A DNA stretch of 64,000 bases from Spirosoma telluris (GCA_003259005.1 QLII01000001.1:2248501-2312500), one strand, 5' to 3'; numbered from the stretch's first letter, positions 27,462 to 37,996 are shown. Made by a program: numbers and translations. The notes: generated by a model from the letters alone, not told the origin.

Positions 27462-30400
27462 TTATAAACCAAGGTTTAAGCCCAACGAGAATGAACGAAG
27501 TACGGGATAGGTGTTGTAGTTGCCCGAATACGCTTTATAATCGTATGGGTTATACAGATTGAGCGGGTTTGTAGCGACCAAATAAACCCGAACAGTGCTT
27601 AACCCGGCCTTACTGGCCCATCGGCCTGGAAGACCATACGAAATGTTTAGGTTCCGAACAGATGCCTGGGTTGAACTTCTGTACCAGAACTCAGAATCGA
27701 CCGTGTATGTGTCTTTGTAATAAGGACTTGGATAAGCTGCATTCGGGTTGTCGGGTGTCCAGTGATTCGCCCAGAACTGAGGCCGGTTGGCCGTTGGCGT
27801 GGCCTGCGAACGAGCATCCCCTTCTACCATAGCCTGGCCACCAAATGATCCACCAATGACAGCAGCAATGGAGAAGCTTCGGTACGATGCGCTGAAATTG
27901 AAGCCGAACCCAAAGTGATTGCCCGATTTTTTGTTCAGGTAATCCAGATCGTCGGTCGTGATTTTCCCATCAGGAGCCGTGTAGTTGCCCGATGCATCTT
28001 TCGGGCCTCTAACGTCCTGGTAGTACAGCATCCCTGGTTTGGGTGCGGCACCAAAGAGTAAATAGCCCGGATTTTTCTCCAGATAGTTGTCCACATCCTG
28101 CTGCGTTCTGAACATACCCAGATAATGATAGCCCAGTACACCCACGTCGGTTGAGCGGCCCGTTGGGTCTAAATAAGTACCAATCAGGCCCTTATTGACA
28201 TCGACCAGAATCTGTTTGTTATCGCTCCAGCTCAGGAACGTGTTGACTTTATAGGACCAGTCTCCCCCAATTTTGTCGTTCCAGCCCAGCGAAAGCTCCG
28301 TTCCAAAGCCATCGACCGATGCATAGTTTTCGGAGGGCAGCGTTGCCCCAACCAGTAGTGGAACCGACGATGTCAAGGCCGTTAGCATATTATACCGATG
28401 ATCGTAGAAGGCATCAGCCGTAAAGGACAACCGGCTTTTCAGGAATTGCATATCCAGCCCAATGTTATACTTGGTGTTATTGTCCCAGCGAGCCTGGCGG
28501 TTAGCCATTGCGTTGTTGGGCGTCACCACCAATCCACGGTCTGAATTTCCACCGAACACGGCCGCCTTGCCCGTCTGAATCGAATAGCTGGTTAGCCAGT
28601 TATACGGCTTGGTGGCATCGCCCCCCATAAAGCCTAGCGAACCCCGCAACTTTAGATAGTCGATTCCACGAACGTTGTTTTTGAAGAAAGGCTCCTCAGA
28701 AATCACCCAACCTGCTGAGAACGAAGGGAACAAACCCCAGCGATATTCGGGCGCGAAGTTGGTAGAGGCATCGTAACGAATGGCGCTCTCAAAGAGGTAT
28801 TTGTTGGCGTAGCTGTAGTTGATACGTCCTGCATACGACAGAAAGCCCGTTTCTGTCTCCGTTTCTGAGGTTGTTTGCGTGCCGGTCGCATAGCGCATGT
28901 TGTCCAGGCCATCAATGATAACCCTTCGGCCATGGCCGCGACCTGATCGGAATGCGTTTCAGCCTGCTCAAAGAAGGCAATGGCCGAAATTTGATGTTTG
29001 CCAAACTGACGGTCATAATTTAGGTAGCCATTGAACTGATAGGCATCAATATAGCCTGGATTGATGCGCACCCGGTCACCATTATTCAGCGTGGTTGTTT
29101 TGATCACATCCCCGCCATAAATGTGCTTATGGTCGCCCAGCATCGAGAAACTATACACATTGTATTTAGTTCCGTATTGTTTGCCAAAGCTGTTGTCGAA
29201 GGTTCGGCTGTAAAGTACACGGGCTTTCAGGCCTTTTACCCCGGAATGGTATATTCCAGATTGGCCGTTACGTTAAACCCAGTCGTTTTGGTCTGGGTGT
29301 AGTTGTTTGAATTCTGAACCTCGAAGAAATTAAAGGCGTCGATGGTATTTGTGTTGCTCGAATTCGATAATAGAACCGGCAAACCGTTGACATAAGGCGG
29401 GTTAAACTGAGACGTATAAAGCAGACTCTTTATATCGTTCTCTGGATTCTCACCCCCTTGTTTGAGATAATACATACGTTTGTTGCCCAGATAACTGCTC
29501 AACGATATAGCAGCTTTCAAGCCTCTGGTTACCTGCATATCGGCGCTGGCCCGGAACGTCCACTTGTTGTTATTGATATTATTGAAGTTCGCGTCCTGCG
29601 CATTGTACGAAACGCCCGCGAAATAGGTCGCCTTTTCGTTACCGCCACTCACATTCAGGGCATGTCGCTGAACAGTCGATGGTTTCCAGGCCTGACGTAG
29701 CCAGTTAGTATTATGATCTTTAAAATACGCGAGTTCGTCAGGTGTGTAAATGAGCGGATCAGTAGCCAGTTTGCCAGCCGCATTGTTCATATCATTCAGG
29801 TAGGTGGCCTGTTCAACCCCATTCATCATGTTAGGTAGTGTGGCATCTGATATACCCGTTGAGCCACTATAGCTGAATTTAGGGGCACCGGCTTTCCCCC
29901 GCTTGGTCGCTACGACAACGACACCCTGGTTGGAACGGGCTCCGTAAATAGCAGCAGCCGCATCTTTCAACACCGAAATCGCATCCACTTCCGAGACATC
30001 GAGTGCATTGAAATCATCAGCCGACCGAACAACGTTATCAATCACATATAAGGGTTGTAACGTACCCCCATCTTTCGACAGGATAATTGGGTTCCGAACG
30101 GTAATCACGGCGTTTTCGCCAGGCCGGCTTGTTCCGCCGGAAACGCCAACACCGGGCAATTGACCTGCCAGAACCGCCGATAAGTTGCTAACGGGAAGAT
30201 CCTGAACCGCTTTCATATCAACCGTAGCCACGGCACCCGTCAGGCTGGCTTTCTTCTGCGTACCGTACCCAACGACGACGACTTCGCCTAAGGCCGCAGC
30301 ATCTTCTTCCAGTTGAACCGTCAGCCCGTTCCGTCCACTTACGGAAACTTCCTGGGTTTTAAAGCCAATATAACTGAAGATCAACGTCTCATTTCCCGTC

Positions 30401-30675
30401 GGAAGGTTTAGGCGAAACATGCCCTTTATGTCCGTAACGGTTCCTGTTTTTGTTCCTTTAATTAATACATTGACACCCGGCAGGGGTTCGCCTTTACCGT
30501 CTTTAACGGTCCCGGTAATATTCTCCAGTGGAGCTTTACGAAAGGAGATGATTCCAGGAAACCGGGTTCCCTTTTCGGCATAACAGACCTCCTCCGTAAT
30601 CCCTCCCAGGATCAGCGCACAGACCAGCTTTACGGCGCTGGTGAGCAGTTTTTGTGTTCGTAAAGACGATAACAT
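27462..30675 (-). CDS. SusC/RagA-type TonB-dependent receptor, two frame breaks
   Basis: An outer-membrane glycan importer of about 1,071 aa. After the export signal come a carboxypeptidase-regulatory-like beta domain (ITGTVKDGKGEPLPGVNVLIKGT), the TonB-box-like region EVVVVGYGTQKKASLTGA, the plug (QLPGVGVSGGTSRPGENAVITVR, VDAISVLKDAAAAIYGARSNQGVVVVATKRG) and a 22-strand barrel ending RVYLVATNPLNLYNPYDYKAY...FSLGLNLGL. The breaks lie in the C run 29239-29242 and at 28922-28924; one base each restores the frame. It pairs with the downstream SusD and makes this a second glycan utilisation locus. Confidence 0.92.
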
Positions 30676-30755
30676 GCGTGTTTGATTAAGGTAAGAGTGG
30701 TACTAATTAGAAGGGTAATTTTTAAGGTGGGCTTTATTAGGAAGATTGATTCTAT

Positions 30756-30837
30756 GGATTTTATAGATTCTTGGGATTCTGTCGTGTGAAAAATATATTT
30801 ACTCAGCACGACAGAATCCCAAGAATCTATAAAATCC
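30756..30837. repeat. 31-bp perfect inverted repeat with 9-bp GATTCT units
   Basis: Arms 30756-30786 and 30807-30837 are exact complements around a 20-nt loop. The left side reads as 9-bp units GATTCTATG, GATTTTATA, GATTCTTGG, GATTCTGTC. It is related to the elements at 37355, 58548 and 59713 but lacks their CTAG ends. It lies between DUF3826 and SusC and could attenuate read-through. Confidence 0.85.
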
Positions 30838-30867
30838 TTATGGCATTTCCAGTCCGTTTTTCCGAAC

Positions 30868-31524
30868 CTATTTTTTGGCTTTTTCGGCAGCAATGCGCTC
30901 TTCCCATTCTTTGCTGGCCTTTTTCATATCGATCCCAGCAGCAGACAGGTAATTATTTATTCGTCCTTTATACTTACCGAACATGGCGTGTTTTTTCTCT
31001 GATGTGCCCTCGTCCATAGCCCGCTCACGCGCTTCGGTCAAATAGGCTAGTAGTTGCGTTTTCTGGGCATCAGTTAAATCAGGCAACATAGCCTGATAGC
31101 CTTTGTAGGTAATTGGCAACACCCCATAGGTCATACCATCCTTTACCATGTCAACTTGCTGGGCCGTTAAATCGCGGGAAAGTGCAGCCAGATAGTCGTT
31201 GTGCAAGACGGTCAGTTTACGGGCCGTTTCTGCCTCGACTGCCTCTTTCTGGGGTTGCTCGGTAAGCGTAGCCAACGCTTCTTTCCGACCCTCATGTAGG
31301 GTATTCAAGTTCCGATATTGCTGGGCAATTTCAGTTTTCACCCGCTCAGCAGCTTTTGGATCGGCAATACCCAGTGTTGCAACAATCTTGGCTGCACGTT
31401 CCGTAATGACACGGGTGTAAGCAGCTTCTTTGCTTTCCGTTGTCTGATCTTGTCCTAACACGGAAACCACAACTAGGAGTGTCAGGAAGCTACTTAACAG
31501 GAGATTTTTTAGCGCATCAGCCAT
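30868..31524 (-). CDS. DUF3826 exported protein
   Basis: A 218-aa exported, strongly helical protein. The signal peptide is LKNLLLSSFLTLLVVVSVLGQ. The body includes ERAAKIVATLGIADPKAAERV, a charged central region, and the family's conserved C-terminal segment HAMFGKYKGRINNYLSAAG. DUF3826 proteins are found in Bacteroidota glycan loci, often beside pectin-related enzymes, but their function is not known. The start at ATG 31524 is preferred over a TTG six bases upstream. It lies just upstream of the SusCD pair on the same strand and diverges from an AraC regulator, fitting one regulated locus. Confidence 0.82.
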   Translation of the reverse strand: MADALKNLLLSSFLTLLVVVSVLGQDQTTESKEAAYTRVITERAAKIVATLGIADPKAAERVKTEIAQQYRNLNTLHEGRKEALATLTEQPQKEAVEAETARKLTVLHNDYLAALSRDLTAQQVDMVKDGMTYGVLPITYKGYQAMLPDLTDAQKTQLLAYLTEARERAMDEGTSEKKHAMFGKYKGRINNYLSAAGIDMKKASKEWEERIAAEKAKK

Positions 31525-31919
31525 TGTCAAATGGGGTAAAGAGGTTGTTTTCTAAGCAATTCAGGACAATCTTTTGAATATGCTCGCTGGTGGTAAAAAC
31601 CGTCATTAAGAAGGCATTAAAAGCAGACAAAAGCATGATTAAACAATACTTTTCTATAACATGATACAAAAATATAGTACATTTTCTGGCAAGAACTGCA
31701 TTTTTTTGTCAATTTATTATAGGAAATTATCATAGAATAAATATGAATTATCTACGATATTTCGTTTAGGTTTGTATAGCGATCATCCATATGCTTCCTG
31801 CTACGCCAGTAGGGGCAATTTGGCCGATCGGAACCAATTGTATGGTCAGTAGGCAAACCAACGATCATGCTTATATACTATACAAATCGAGATCCTATTG
31901 GATAGATTTGCCAATTGCC
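31525..31919. other. AT-rich divergent intergenic region
   Basis: This region separates DUF3826 (minus) from the AraC regulator (plus). It is very AT-rich. TAGGTTTG at 31767-31774 fits the -7 element of Bacteroidota promoters pointing to AraC, but a clear TTG upstream element at the right distance is missing. A longer in-frame start for AraC at 31791 exists but is not favoured. No other structure was seen. Confidence 0.5.
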
Positions 31920-32807
31920 ATGAAACCATTATTCCGAAAAGTCACTGCCAATCTGGAGAGTTCATACACCGTGCGGCACAACATACTGCCTCATTTCAAG
32001 AACATCTGGCATTACCATCCTGAGCTTGAACTGCATTATATTCTCAAAGGAGAAGGCGTCCGGTTTATTGGTGATAAAATCAGCAATTTTTCGCCCGGAG
32101 AAATTGTGCTGGTTGGCGAGAACTTACCCCACACCTGGCGGAGCAACGAAGAATATTTCCATAACAACCCTGACCTCAATATCGAGGTTATTGTCATTCA
32201 ATTTTTGCCAGACTGTTTAGGTGATCACTTACTAAAATTACCCGAAGCGTATCTGATTCCAAAATTGTACGAAAAAGCCAAAAGCGGCATGGTCATCAAT
32301 GGCCAGACAAATGCAAAACTAGCCGACCTGATGCGCCGGGCCGTGGATGCCACCAACCTGGATAAACTGATTATTCTGCTGTCTATTCTAAAGCTCTTGT
32401 CGGAGACCAATGAGTACGAAATGATCGTGAATGGGCGTGCCGTATTTTATCAGTCAAATGAAACCGATACGCTCCGTCTGAACAATGTGTGCAGCTATAC
32501 GCTGGAGAACTACAAGAAGGATATTACGCTGGAAGAGATTTCGGCTATTAGTAACCTAAGCGTTACTTCTTTTTGCCGGTATTTTAAATTGATGACGAAC
32601 AAGACGTACTACGATTTCCTGATCGAAATTCGGATTAGTCACGCCTGCCGGGCTTTAATTGAAGACAAAACTCCTACCGAAATCATCTGCTTCGATTGCG
32701 GCTTCAACAACGTTTCCAATTTTTACCGTCACTTCAAGAAAGTGACGGGGCTAACTCCCTTAGAGTACAAACGGCAATACTTGAAAAAAGGGAAAGTGGT
32801 GGCGTAA
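31920..32807 (+). CDS. AraC family regulator, likely controlling the second glycan locus
   Basis: A 295-aa regulator. The N-terminal cupin has the family pattern NIWHYHPELELHYILKGEGVRFIGD and FSPGEIVLVGENLPHTW, typical of sugar-sensing AraC proteins of the RhaS type. The C-terminal domain has two HTH units: ITLEEISAISNLSVTSFCRYFK and PTEIICFDCGFNNVSNFYRHFKKVTGLTPLEYKRQ. The start at ATG 31920 places the cupin at the usual distance; ORF sequence upstream to 31791 looks non-coding. It is divergent from DUF3826-SusC-SusD and convergent with the aldolase-symporter-glycosidase group, so it probably regulates one or both. Confidence 0.9.
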   Translation: MKPLFRKVTANLESSYTVRHNILPHFKNIWHYHPELELHYILKGEGVRFIGDKISNFSPGEIVLVGENLPHTWRSNEEYFHNNPDLNIEVIVIQFLPDCLGDHLLKLPEAYLIPKLYEKAKSGMVINGQTNAKLADLMRRAVDATNLDKLIILLSILKLLSETNEYEMIVNGRAVFYQSNETDTLRLNNVCSYTLENYKKDITLEEISAISNLSVTSFCRYFKLMTNKTYYDFLIEIRISHACRALIEDKTPTEIICFDCGFNNVSNFYRHFKKVTGLTPLEYKRQYLKKGKVVA

Positions 32808-32824
32808 CGATGGCTATTTATCAA

Positions 32825-32853
32825 CTTCCCGAAAGTTCAAAACTTTCGGGAAG
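32825..32853. terminator. 13-bp hairpin between convergent AraC and aldolase genes (CCCGAAAGTT family)
   Basis: CTTCCCGAAAGTT and AACTTTCGGGAAG are perfect complements around CAA. It is placed between two converging genes and so probably ends both transcripts. Its sequence is shared with 1187-1231 and, diverged, 7036-7064. Confidence 0.75.
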
Positions 32854-32876
32854 CTATTCGATAAGTTCACAGTATA

Positions 32877-33806
32877 TTACGCCACACTCAGCTCTAACTC
32901 ATTTTGCAATTGGGTGTAGTCTGCATACAACGCTTCAACCTGTTTGGCAATTTCTGGGGTAAATGTCCCCACGCTGCGCCGGGTAAAGGTGCTCATATCG
33001 AAACCGCGTAGCTGCAAAAAGTATTTCGAAACCGTGGGGTAGACGTTGTGCATCACATCCATCTTGTCGATCAGGAATTGCTGCACTCTTGCCACTTCAT
33101 CCTGTAAATCAGCATTGTTATAGTTCCGGCAAAGCCAGACGATCAACTCAGGAAAATAGTTGCCCTGAATACAGGACAACCCCGCCGAACCTGCTTTCAA
33201 TGTCTCAACGGCATGCGCCATGTATGCATCATAGAGTCCAAAACCAGGGCGAGAGGCTAATCTTATTTTCTCTTTAATCTGCTGAAGATCAAGGGAGGTA
33301 TCTTTATGATAAATAACCCGACCGGTATTGACGAACAATTGTAATTGTTGGGGCGAAATCAGGCGCTTGTAGGGAACGGGGCACTCGTAAAAGCCAACCG
33401 GAACGGCTTCGGTCTGATCCAGTAACTGAAAAACGCGCTCATTGAAGACTAAATCCGTTTCGGCTTCATCGGCCAGGAGGCCTGTAATCAGAATGACGGC
33501 CTGCGTACCTGTATTATGAACCCGTTTAACAAAATCGGCCTGTTTCTCAATCGGACCACCAAAGGTGCCCGTAGCGACAACAGGCACGGCACCATTCACG
33601 ACTTTGATAACATGCTCAATGATCTGAATTCGCTCCTGCTCGCTCAATTCGAACATTTCGCTCGATAGGCAATTGGCAAATAAACCAGCTGCACCTGCTT
33701 GCAGATAAAGCTCTGTGAGTCGGGTAAGAGCGTCGAAATCAATAGCGCCCGTATCGGTAAATGGGGTGAGCATCACCGGAATGAAGCCCTTTTCAACTAG
33801 TTCCAT
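32877..33806 (-). CDS. DHDPS/NAL-family class I aldolase
   Basis: A 309-aa (beta/alpha)8 enzyme of the dihydrodipicolinate synthase/N-acetylneuraminate lyase family. The Schiff-base Lys168 lies in VIYHKDTS and the partner Tyr140 in GFYECPVPY. The substrate motif at strand 2 reads NCLSSEMFEL rather than the GTTGE of true DapA, so it is not a lysine-biosynthesis enzyme. It probably cleaves a 2-keto-3-deoxy sugar acid or a sialic-acid-like compound. It follows a symporter and a glycosidase on the same strand, which supports a catabolic role for the second glycan locus. The substrate is inferred only. Confidence 0.85.
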   Translation of the reverse strand: MELVEKGFIPVMLTPFTDTGAIDFDALTRLTELYLQAGAAGLFANCLSSEMFELSEQERIQIIEHVIKVVNGAVPVVATGTFGGPIEKQADFVKRVHNTGTQAVILITGLLADEAETDLVFNERVFQLLDQTEAVPVGFYECPVPYKRLISPQQLQLFVNTGRVIYHKDTSLDLQQIKEKIRLASRPGFGLYDAYMAHAVETLKAGSAGLSCIQGNYFPELIVWLCRNYNNADLQDEVARVQQFLIDKMDVMHNVYPTVSKYFLQLRGFDMSTFTRRSVGTFTPEIAKQVEALYADYTQLQNELELSVA

Positions 33807-33825
33807 AGTAATAATTCGAGACTAA

Positions 33826-33942
33826 GGTAATGGATAATGAATAATGTAGAATGAATAATGAGTAATGGCAAACGATAGGTCAACGAATTGATTAAACACT
33901 ATCCATCCTACATTATTCATTATCCATTTCACATTATTCATT
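33826..33942. repeat. AT-rich inverted repeat of the AATGAATAATG family
   Basis: The left side (about 33828-33862) and right side (33904-33942) are built from AATGGATAATGAATAATG words and their complements, with imperfect pairing. It is the same family as at 10418-10510 and 49691-49827. It lies between the aldolase and the symporter genes. Confidence 0.75.
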
Positions 33943-35531
33943 AATCTCTATTCATAAAAACTTCTTTTTTGATTTGTTCCGACGAGCGGCCTTTGCTTCT
34001 GGTTACAAGTAAGCCGACCAGAAAAATGGTGAGCGTGCCAACCACAATGATCATGTTGCTATGCAACGGATTACGCAGGTAGCTGTATTGGTCGGGCAGG
34101 CTACCGGAAAAAGTCATCCAGACAATAACCAGTACACCAATACAGGTGGCCGTCAATGCTTCGTGGCTATTCGTACGCCGACTGATTAAGCCCAGCAGAA
34201 AGAGTCCGAGCATACCAGCCGCAAAAATGCCCGAGAGCGTCCACCACGTATCCAGAATACTTTTTACGCCAATCATGGCCAGTCCTGTTCCTAAGCCCAG
34301 TAAGCCAACTACCACGGTGGTCAGATGGAGCAGCCGCAGGAGTTTTTTATCGGATATATCGGCGTTGATATACCGTTTGTAAATGTCTTCTGTGAATACC
34401 GTTGCCGACGCATTCATGCCCGAACTAATCGTACTCATAGCTGCCGATAGAATAGCCGATATGATCAACCCCATCAGACCTGCGGGCACTTTGGTCACCA
34501 TAAAATGCGGCATGACCTTATCGCCATAATCAGCGGGCTGGAGCGTAGCCATCAGCCGTGAAACCTCTGATGCCGTAGCCGTTGCAGGCAGGCGATCCAT
34601 GGCTACTTTTTGCTTAATAGCTTCGATAAATTCGGGTGGACCTGATAATACGCAAATAGGCAGGAGCCGATCACAAAAAACATGAGCGAAGCCGGAAGAT
34701 ATAGCCATACACACAACCAAAGCGACTTTGACGCTTCTTTCGCCGACGATGTGGTATGATACCGCTGAATGTAGTTCTGATCCATCCCGAAGTTATTCAG
34801 GTTGATAAAGAAGCCATACAACAGCACAACCCAAAACGAGGATTGCGTGAAATCAGGCGAGAAACTACCCAGGCTGAACTTGTCATTCGTAACCCCGATG
34901 TCGACAATTTTAGAAACGCCACCTGGCATCGAATTAACAATCAGATACAGAATCAATAAGGCCCCAAAGGTTTTGATAACCGCCTGCACCACTTCCGTCC
35001 AGATCACAGCCTCCATGCCGCCCATGACCGTGTAAATAATGATACAAACACCCATAACGATCATGATCATTTGCATCGAATAGCCTGTAAGTGCCTGTAA
35101 ACTAATGGCTATACCTAGAAAAATAGACCCCATTCGAGCCAGCTGAGTTAGCAGGAAACAGATAACGGCATAGGTTCTGGCCCAGGGACCAAAGCGATGT
35201 TCGAGGTGGGTGTAAGCCGATATTTCACCGGTTTGCCGATAGAACGGAACGAAAAAACGAGAAGCCATATAAGCCGCTAACGGCATGGACAGGCTAAAAA
35301 CGAAGGAGTTCCAATTGCCACCGAATGCCTTACCCGGTACGCCCAAAAACGTATTGCTACTCAGGAAGGTAGCATAGATGGACATCCCTAAAGCCCAGCC
35401 CGGAATCTGCCCGGAAGCTTTGGTAAACTGATCAGTATTTTTGTTTTTTCGGAAAAGTAAACACCCACCAGCACCATGGCCACGAGGTAGGCGGCAATCA
35501 CGGCAAGGTCAAACAGGGGCAGGTTTTTCAT
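33941..35531 (-). CDS. Sodium:solute symporter (SSS family), two frame breaks
   Basis: An inner-membrane symporter of about 530 aa. The start at ATG 35531 gives the first helix LPLFDLAVIAAYLVAMVLVGVYF. A break in the T run 35444-35449 (A run on the coding strand) separates it from ALGMSIYATFLSSNTFLGVPGKAFGG, the family's sodium-site region. A second break at 34634-34636 restores YYQVHPEFIEAIKQKV. Later motifs include AILSAAMSTISSGMNASATVFTEDIY. Members near DHDPS-like aldolases often carry sialic acid or other sugar acids, but no substrate can be assigned. The gene lies between an (alpha/alpha)6 glycosidase and the aldolase, all in one direction. Confidence 0.87.
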
Positions 35532-35565
35532 GAATTGGAATAAAGGAAACGATCGGTTTTAGGAA

Positions 35566-35677
35566 AATAGGCCGCAGATTTTTATGAGCGGTATGATTAC
35601 ATTATGATTTATTGAGGACAAGAAAAACGTTAATCCCTAAAAAGCATAGTTAATCATAATCATCATGAAGATCTGCG
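35566..35677. repeat. Decayed AATAGGCCGCAGATTTTTATGA inverted repeat
   Basis: The left arm (35566-35587) is close to that at 6636. The right arm (about 35662-35677) keeps only AGATCTGCG. It lies between the glycosidase and symporter genes. Confidence 0.6.
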
Positions 35678-35684
35678 TTCCATC

Positions 35685-37238
35685 TCAAAATGAGCGGACA
35701 CTTACCGGAGTAAGCGCCTTCTCCTTTATTACTCTTTTTCCATCAGAAAAGACTATGAAGCCCTTGCCTTTACCGTAATGTTTCCCCGTTTTATCATACA
35801 AAATGGTTAGCATTTTTCCGTGGTAAAGCACATTATCCAAACAAAACCAATCCCATTTCCTGTCGGGTATCAAGGGGTGAATTTCCAGGACGTTATCAGC
35901 ACGGGGTTTCAGACCAACTAAATCACTGATGATTAAGTCGGCAAAGCCCGAATGATTGTAAAATTTACTCCTTGGATTATCCCCTTTCAGCCACTCCCCT
36001 GTTTTGTCGTCCTGGTACTCACCCAAATAAATTTTCCCATTCATCGTGTGCGAATGGGCGTACTTCAGCAATTCATCATAGAAAACCGACTTGTTCATCC
36101 GCCCCTGATTTGTATACCTGGTGAGCAGATTTGACAATCCTTTGAGCGTTTGCGTCGTGGCAAATGGCCAGACGGGGCCATCCCACTCGCAGCCATGTCC
36201 CGATCCGTGCGTCCGGAAAAGTGGGTGACGTCGTTCGGCGGTGGTGATGCCCCAGGGAGCCTTGAAACCCGTTGGATCAATGAGTTGATCCCACTGGCTG
36301 GCATAGGCTGGTTTGTCGTCGGGCAGGTTGAAATACCAGGGAATAAAACCGATGGCTTCGCGGGCATTCGAGAAACCTCCTTTTTCTAGCCTAACTTCAA
36401 AAAAATGGGCAGAATCGTTCCACAAGCTATCCAGTGTCAGTTTTTTTAGTTCTGTAGTCTGCTGTTGGTATCGGCGCTGGAGCGTATCATTTTGAGCAAG
36501 CGCAGCCATAGCCTCTAAGGCTTTGGCATTCCCATACATATAGCTGTTGATCGACGGCCGCCTATTTTTCTCCTTCCGCGACCCACTAATGGACTCTTCC
36601 ATAGCATCCTTCACATCGAATTGCCAGAACAAACCGCTCGGCAACTGTTTTTCCTGCTGCCATTTTCGGTAATCGGCATCTAGGGCCTGGAGGTTTTTCT
36701 GGATAAAAGGCTTATCCAGATTGACGAGATAGCGATTATAGACCGCGTCATCGACCCAACTACTGAATCCATGAAATCGCTGGGCTACGTGCTTTGGGTC
36801 AACATAAAGCCAGAATGAAATATAGTCGTTGATATACTGCGGGTTATGCAGCCACCGGCCTTCGTAAATATGATGCCCTAAGGCACTGCTGATGGCGTTG
36901 TACTTTCCGGCATGGTTCACTTTGGTAATAAACTCCGTAAAGACATAGCCCTCAGGCGTTTCTTTTAAGTGCTTCCGAAATGCCCACCAGCGATAATAAT
37001 ACACCTCCTGCAAGGTCGAATCCGGGCAATCGAACAGAGGAATATTGTTGGAAAGCCACTCAAACGACTGATCATTCGGGACATAGTTTTTTACGGCTTC
37101 GTCGTCAATGGAATTGAAATAGGTAACGTAGTTTTTGAGGGTAGTAGTTGACAAGACAGAAGCGGACTGCGCGACACAAAGCGTCGTTTGCAGAAAACTG
37201 ATAACCAATACAAATACGTAACACTGTTTAGCCGTCAT
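35685..37238 (-). CDS. (alpha/alpha)6-barrel glycosidase (MGH1/GH63-like), exported
   Basis: A 517-aa exported enzyme. A signal peptide (CYVFVLVISFLQTTLCVAQ) precedes an all-helical toroid with conserved stretches of MGH1-type glycosidases: YYYRWWAFRKHLKETPEGYVFTEF, SSALGHHIYEGRWLHN, FDVKDAMEESISGSRKEKNRRPSINSYMYG, GHGCEWDGPVWPFATTQTLKGL and FYNHSGFADLIISDLVGL. The acidic residues in WDGPVWP and DVKDAMEESI are probable catalytic or substrate contacts. A small beta domain ends it. Relatives belong to trehalase- and glucosidase-like families; the linkage cut here is unknown. It heads a same-strand group with the symporter and aldolase. Confidence 0.75.
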   Translation of the reverse strand: MTAKQCYVFVLVISFLQTTLCVAQSASVLSTTTLKNYVTYFNSIDDEAVKNYVPNDQSFEWLSNNIPLFDCPDSTLQEVYYYRWWAFRKHLKETPEGYVFTEFITKVNHAGKYNAISSALGHHIYEGRWLHNPQYINDYISFWLYVDPKHVAQRFHGFSSWVDDAVYNRYLVNLDKPFIQKNLQALDADYRKWQQEKQLPSGLFWQFDVKDAMEESISGSRKEKNRRPSINSYMYGNAKALEAMAALAQNDTLQRRYQQQTTELKKLTLDSLWNDSAHFFEVRLEKGGFSNAREAIGFIPWYFNLPDDKPAYASQWDQLIDPTGFKAPWGITTAERRHPLFRTHGSGHGCEWDGPVWPFATTQTLKGLSNLLTRYTNQGRMNKSVFYDELLKYAHSHTMNGKIYLGEYQDDKTGEWLKGDNPRSKFYNHSGFADLIISDLVGLKPRADNVLEIHPLIPDRKWDWFCLDNVLYHGKMLTILYDKTGKHYGKGKGFIVFSDGKRVIKEKALTPVSVRSF

Positions 37239-37354
37239 GGGCGCGTTGCCTTCCCGAAGGTTTTAGCTTTTTAAACCTTCCAAAATTAATAGGAATATAC
37301 CGCTACAGAATATGCTATTTTCACAAGCCATTGTAGGATATTAGCTTGTTCTTA

Positions 37355-37463
37355 CTAGTACTCGTCCAAAATAGATTCTATGGATTCTGTTGATTCTATT
37401 GCTCCTGCTTATCAGTCAAAAGAATCAACAGAATCCATAGAATCTATTTTAGCAAAGCACTAG
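37355..37463. repeat. CTAG-bounded GATTCT palindromic element (complete copy)
   Basis: Bounded by CTAG at 37355-37358 and 37460-37463. Arms 37368-37397 and 37421-37450 are a perfect 30-bp match around a 23-nt loop. The arm is a run of 9-bp units GATTCTATG, GATTCTGTT, GATTCTATT. It lies between the glycosidase start and the ogt stop. Confidence 0.85.
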
Positions 37464-37492
37464 CTTTTTTTCAGGAGCCATAGCGGTCAGCT

Positions 37493-37996
37493 TTAAAACA
37501 ACGATAACTGACTCGACCGGGCAAACGCTCCTTCATGCTCCAGTAGCCATTGCTTGCGCCAGAGCCCTCCGGCATACCCCGTCAGCGATCCGTCGGAACC
37601 GATAATGCGGTGGCAGGGGACTACAATCCAGAGTGGGTTTCGTCCATTGGCAGCTGCTACAGCCCGGATGGCCTTTTCGTCGCCAATGCGTCGGGTCAGT
37701 GCCAGATACGATAAGGTGGTTCCAAAAGGCACGTCGAGCAAAGCCTTCCAAACCGTTTGTTGAAAGGCCGTTCCTGATGGATTGAGGGGGAAATCGAACG
37801 ATTGGCGCGAACCGGCAAAGTAGTCCTGCAATTGCCGGACAGCCTCCTGAACCGGTTCGGCAACCAGATCGATTGAGTCAATTTTAGATGCCGTTCCCTG
37901 CGTTGGAATATCCGTACAGGATATTACAGAAACGCCGTTATCATCGCCAGAAACACGTACAAAACCAAGTGGAGATTCGAAAACGAAGGTTGTCAT
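37493..37996 (-). CDS. ogt: Methylated-DNA-protein-cysteine methyltransferase
   Basis: A suicide repair enzyme of 167 aa that moves methyl or other alkyl groups from O6-guanine (or O4-thymine) to its own cysteine. The active-site Cys128 lies in VVPCHRII. The DNA-binding helix region is FQQTVWKALLDVPFGTTLSY with the arginine finger in AIRAVAAANGRNP. The closing segment GYAGGLWRKQWLLEHEG is also typical. It starts 3 bases after the stop of an RDD membrane protein gene, so the two are probably cotranscribed. The choice of ogt over ada reflects the lack of an Ada N-terminal domain. Confidence 0.95.
   Translation of the reverse strand: MTTFVFESPLGFVRVSGDDNGVSVISCTDIPTQGTASKIDSIDLVAEPVQEAVRQLQDYFAGSRQSFDFPLNPSGTAFQQTVWKALLDVPFGTTLSYLALTRRIGDEKAIRAVAAANGRNPLWIVVPCHRIIGSDGSLTGYAGGLWRKQWLLEHEGAFARSSQLSLF

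Noticed and set aside
32877..33806. DapA of lysine synthesis
   Set aside because: The strand-2 motif is not GTTGE and the neighbours are a symporter and a glycosidase, so a sugar-acid aldolase is more likely.
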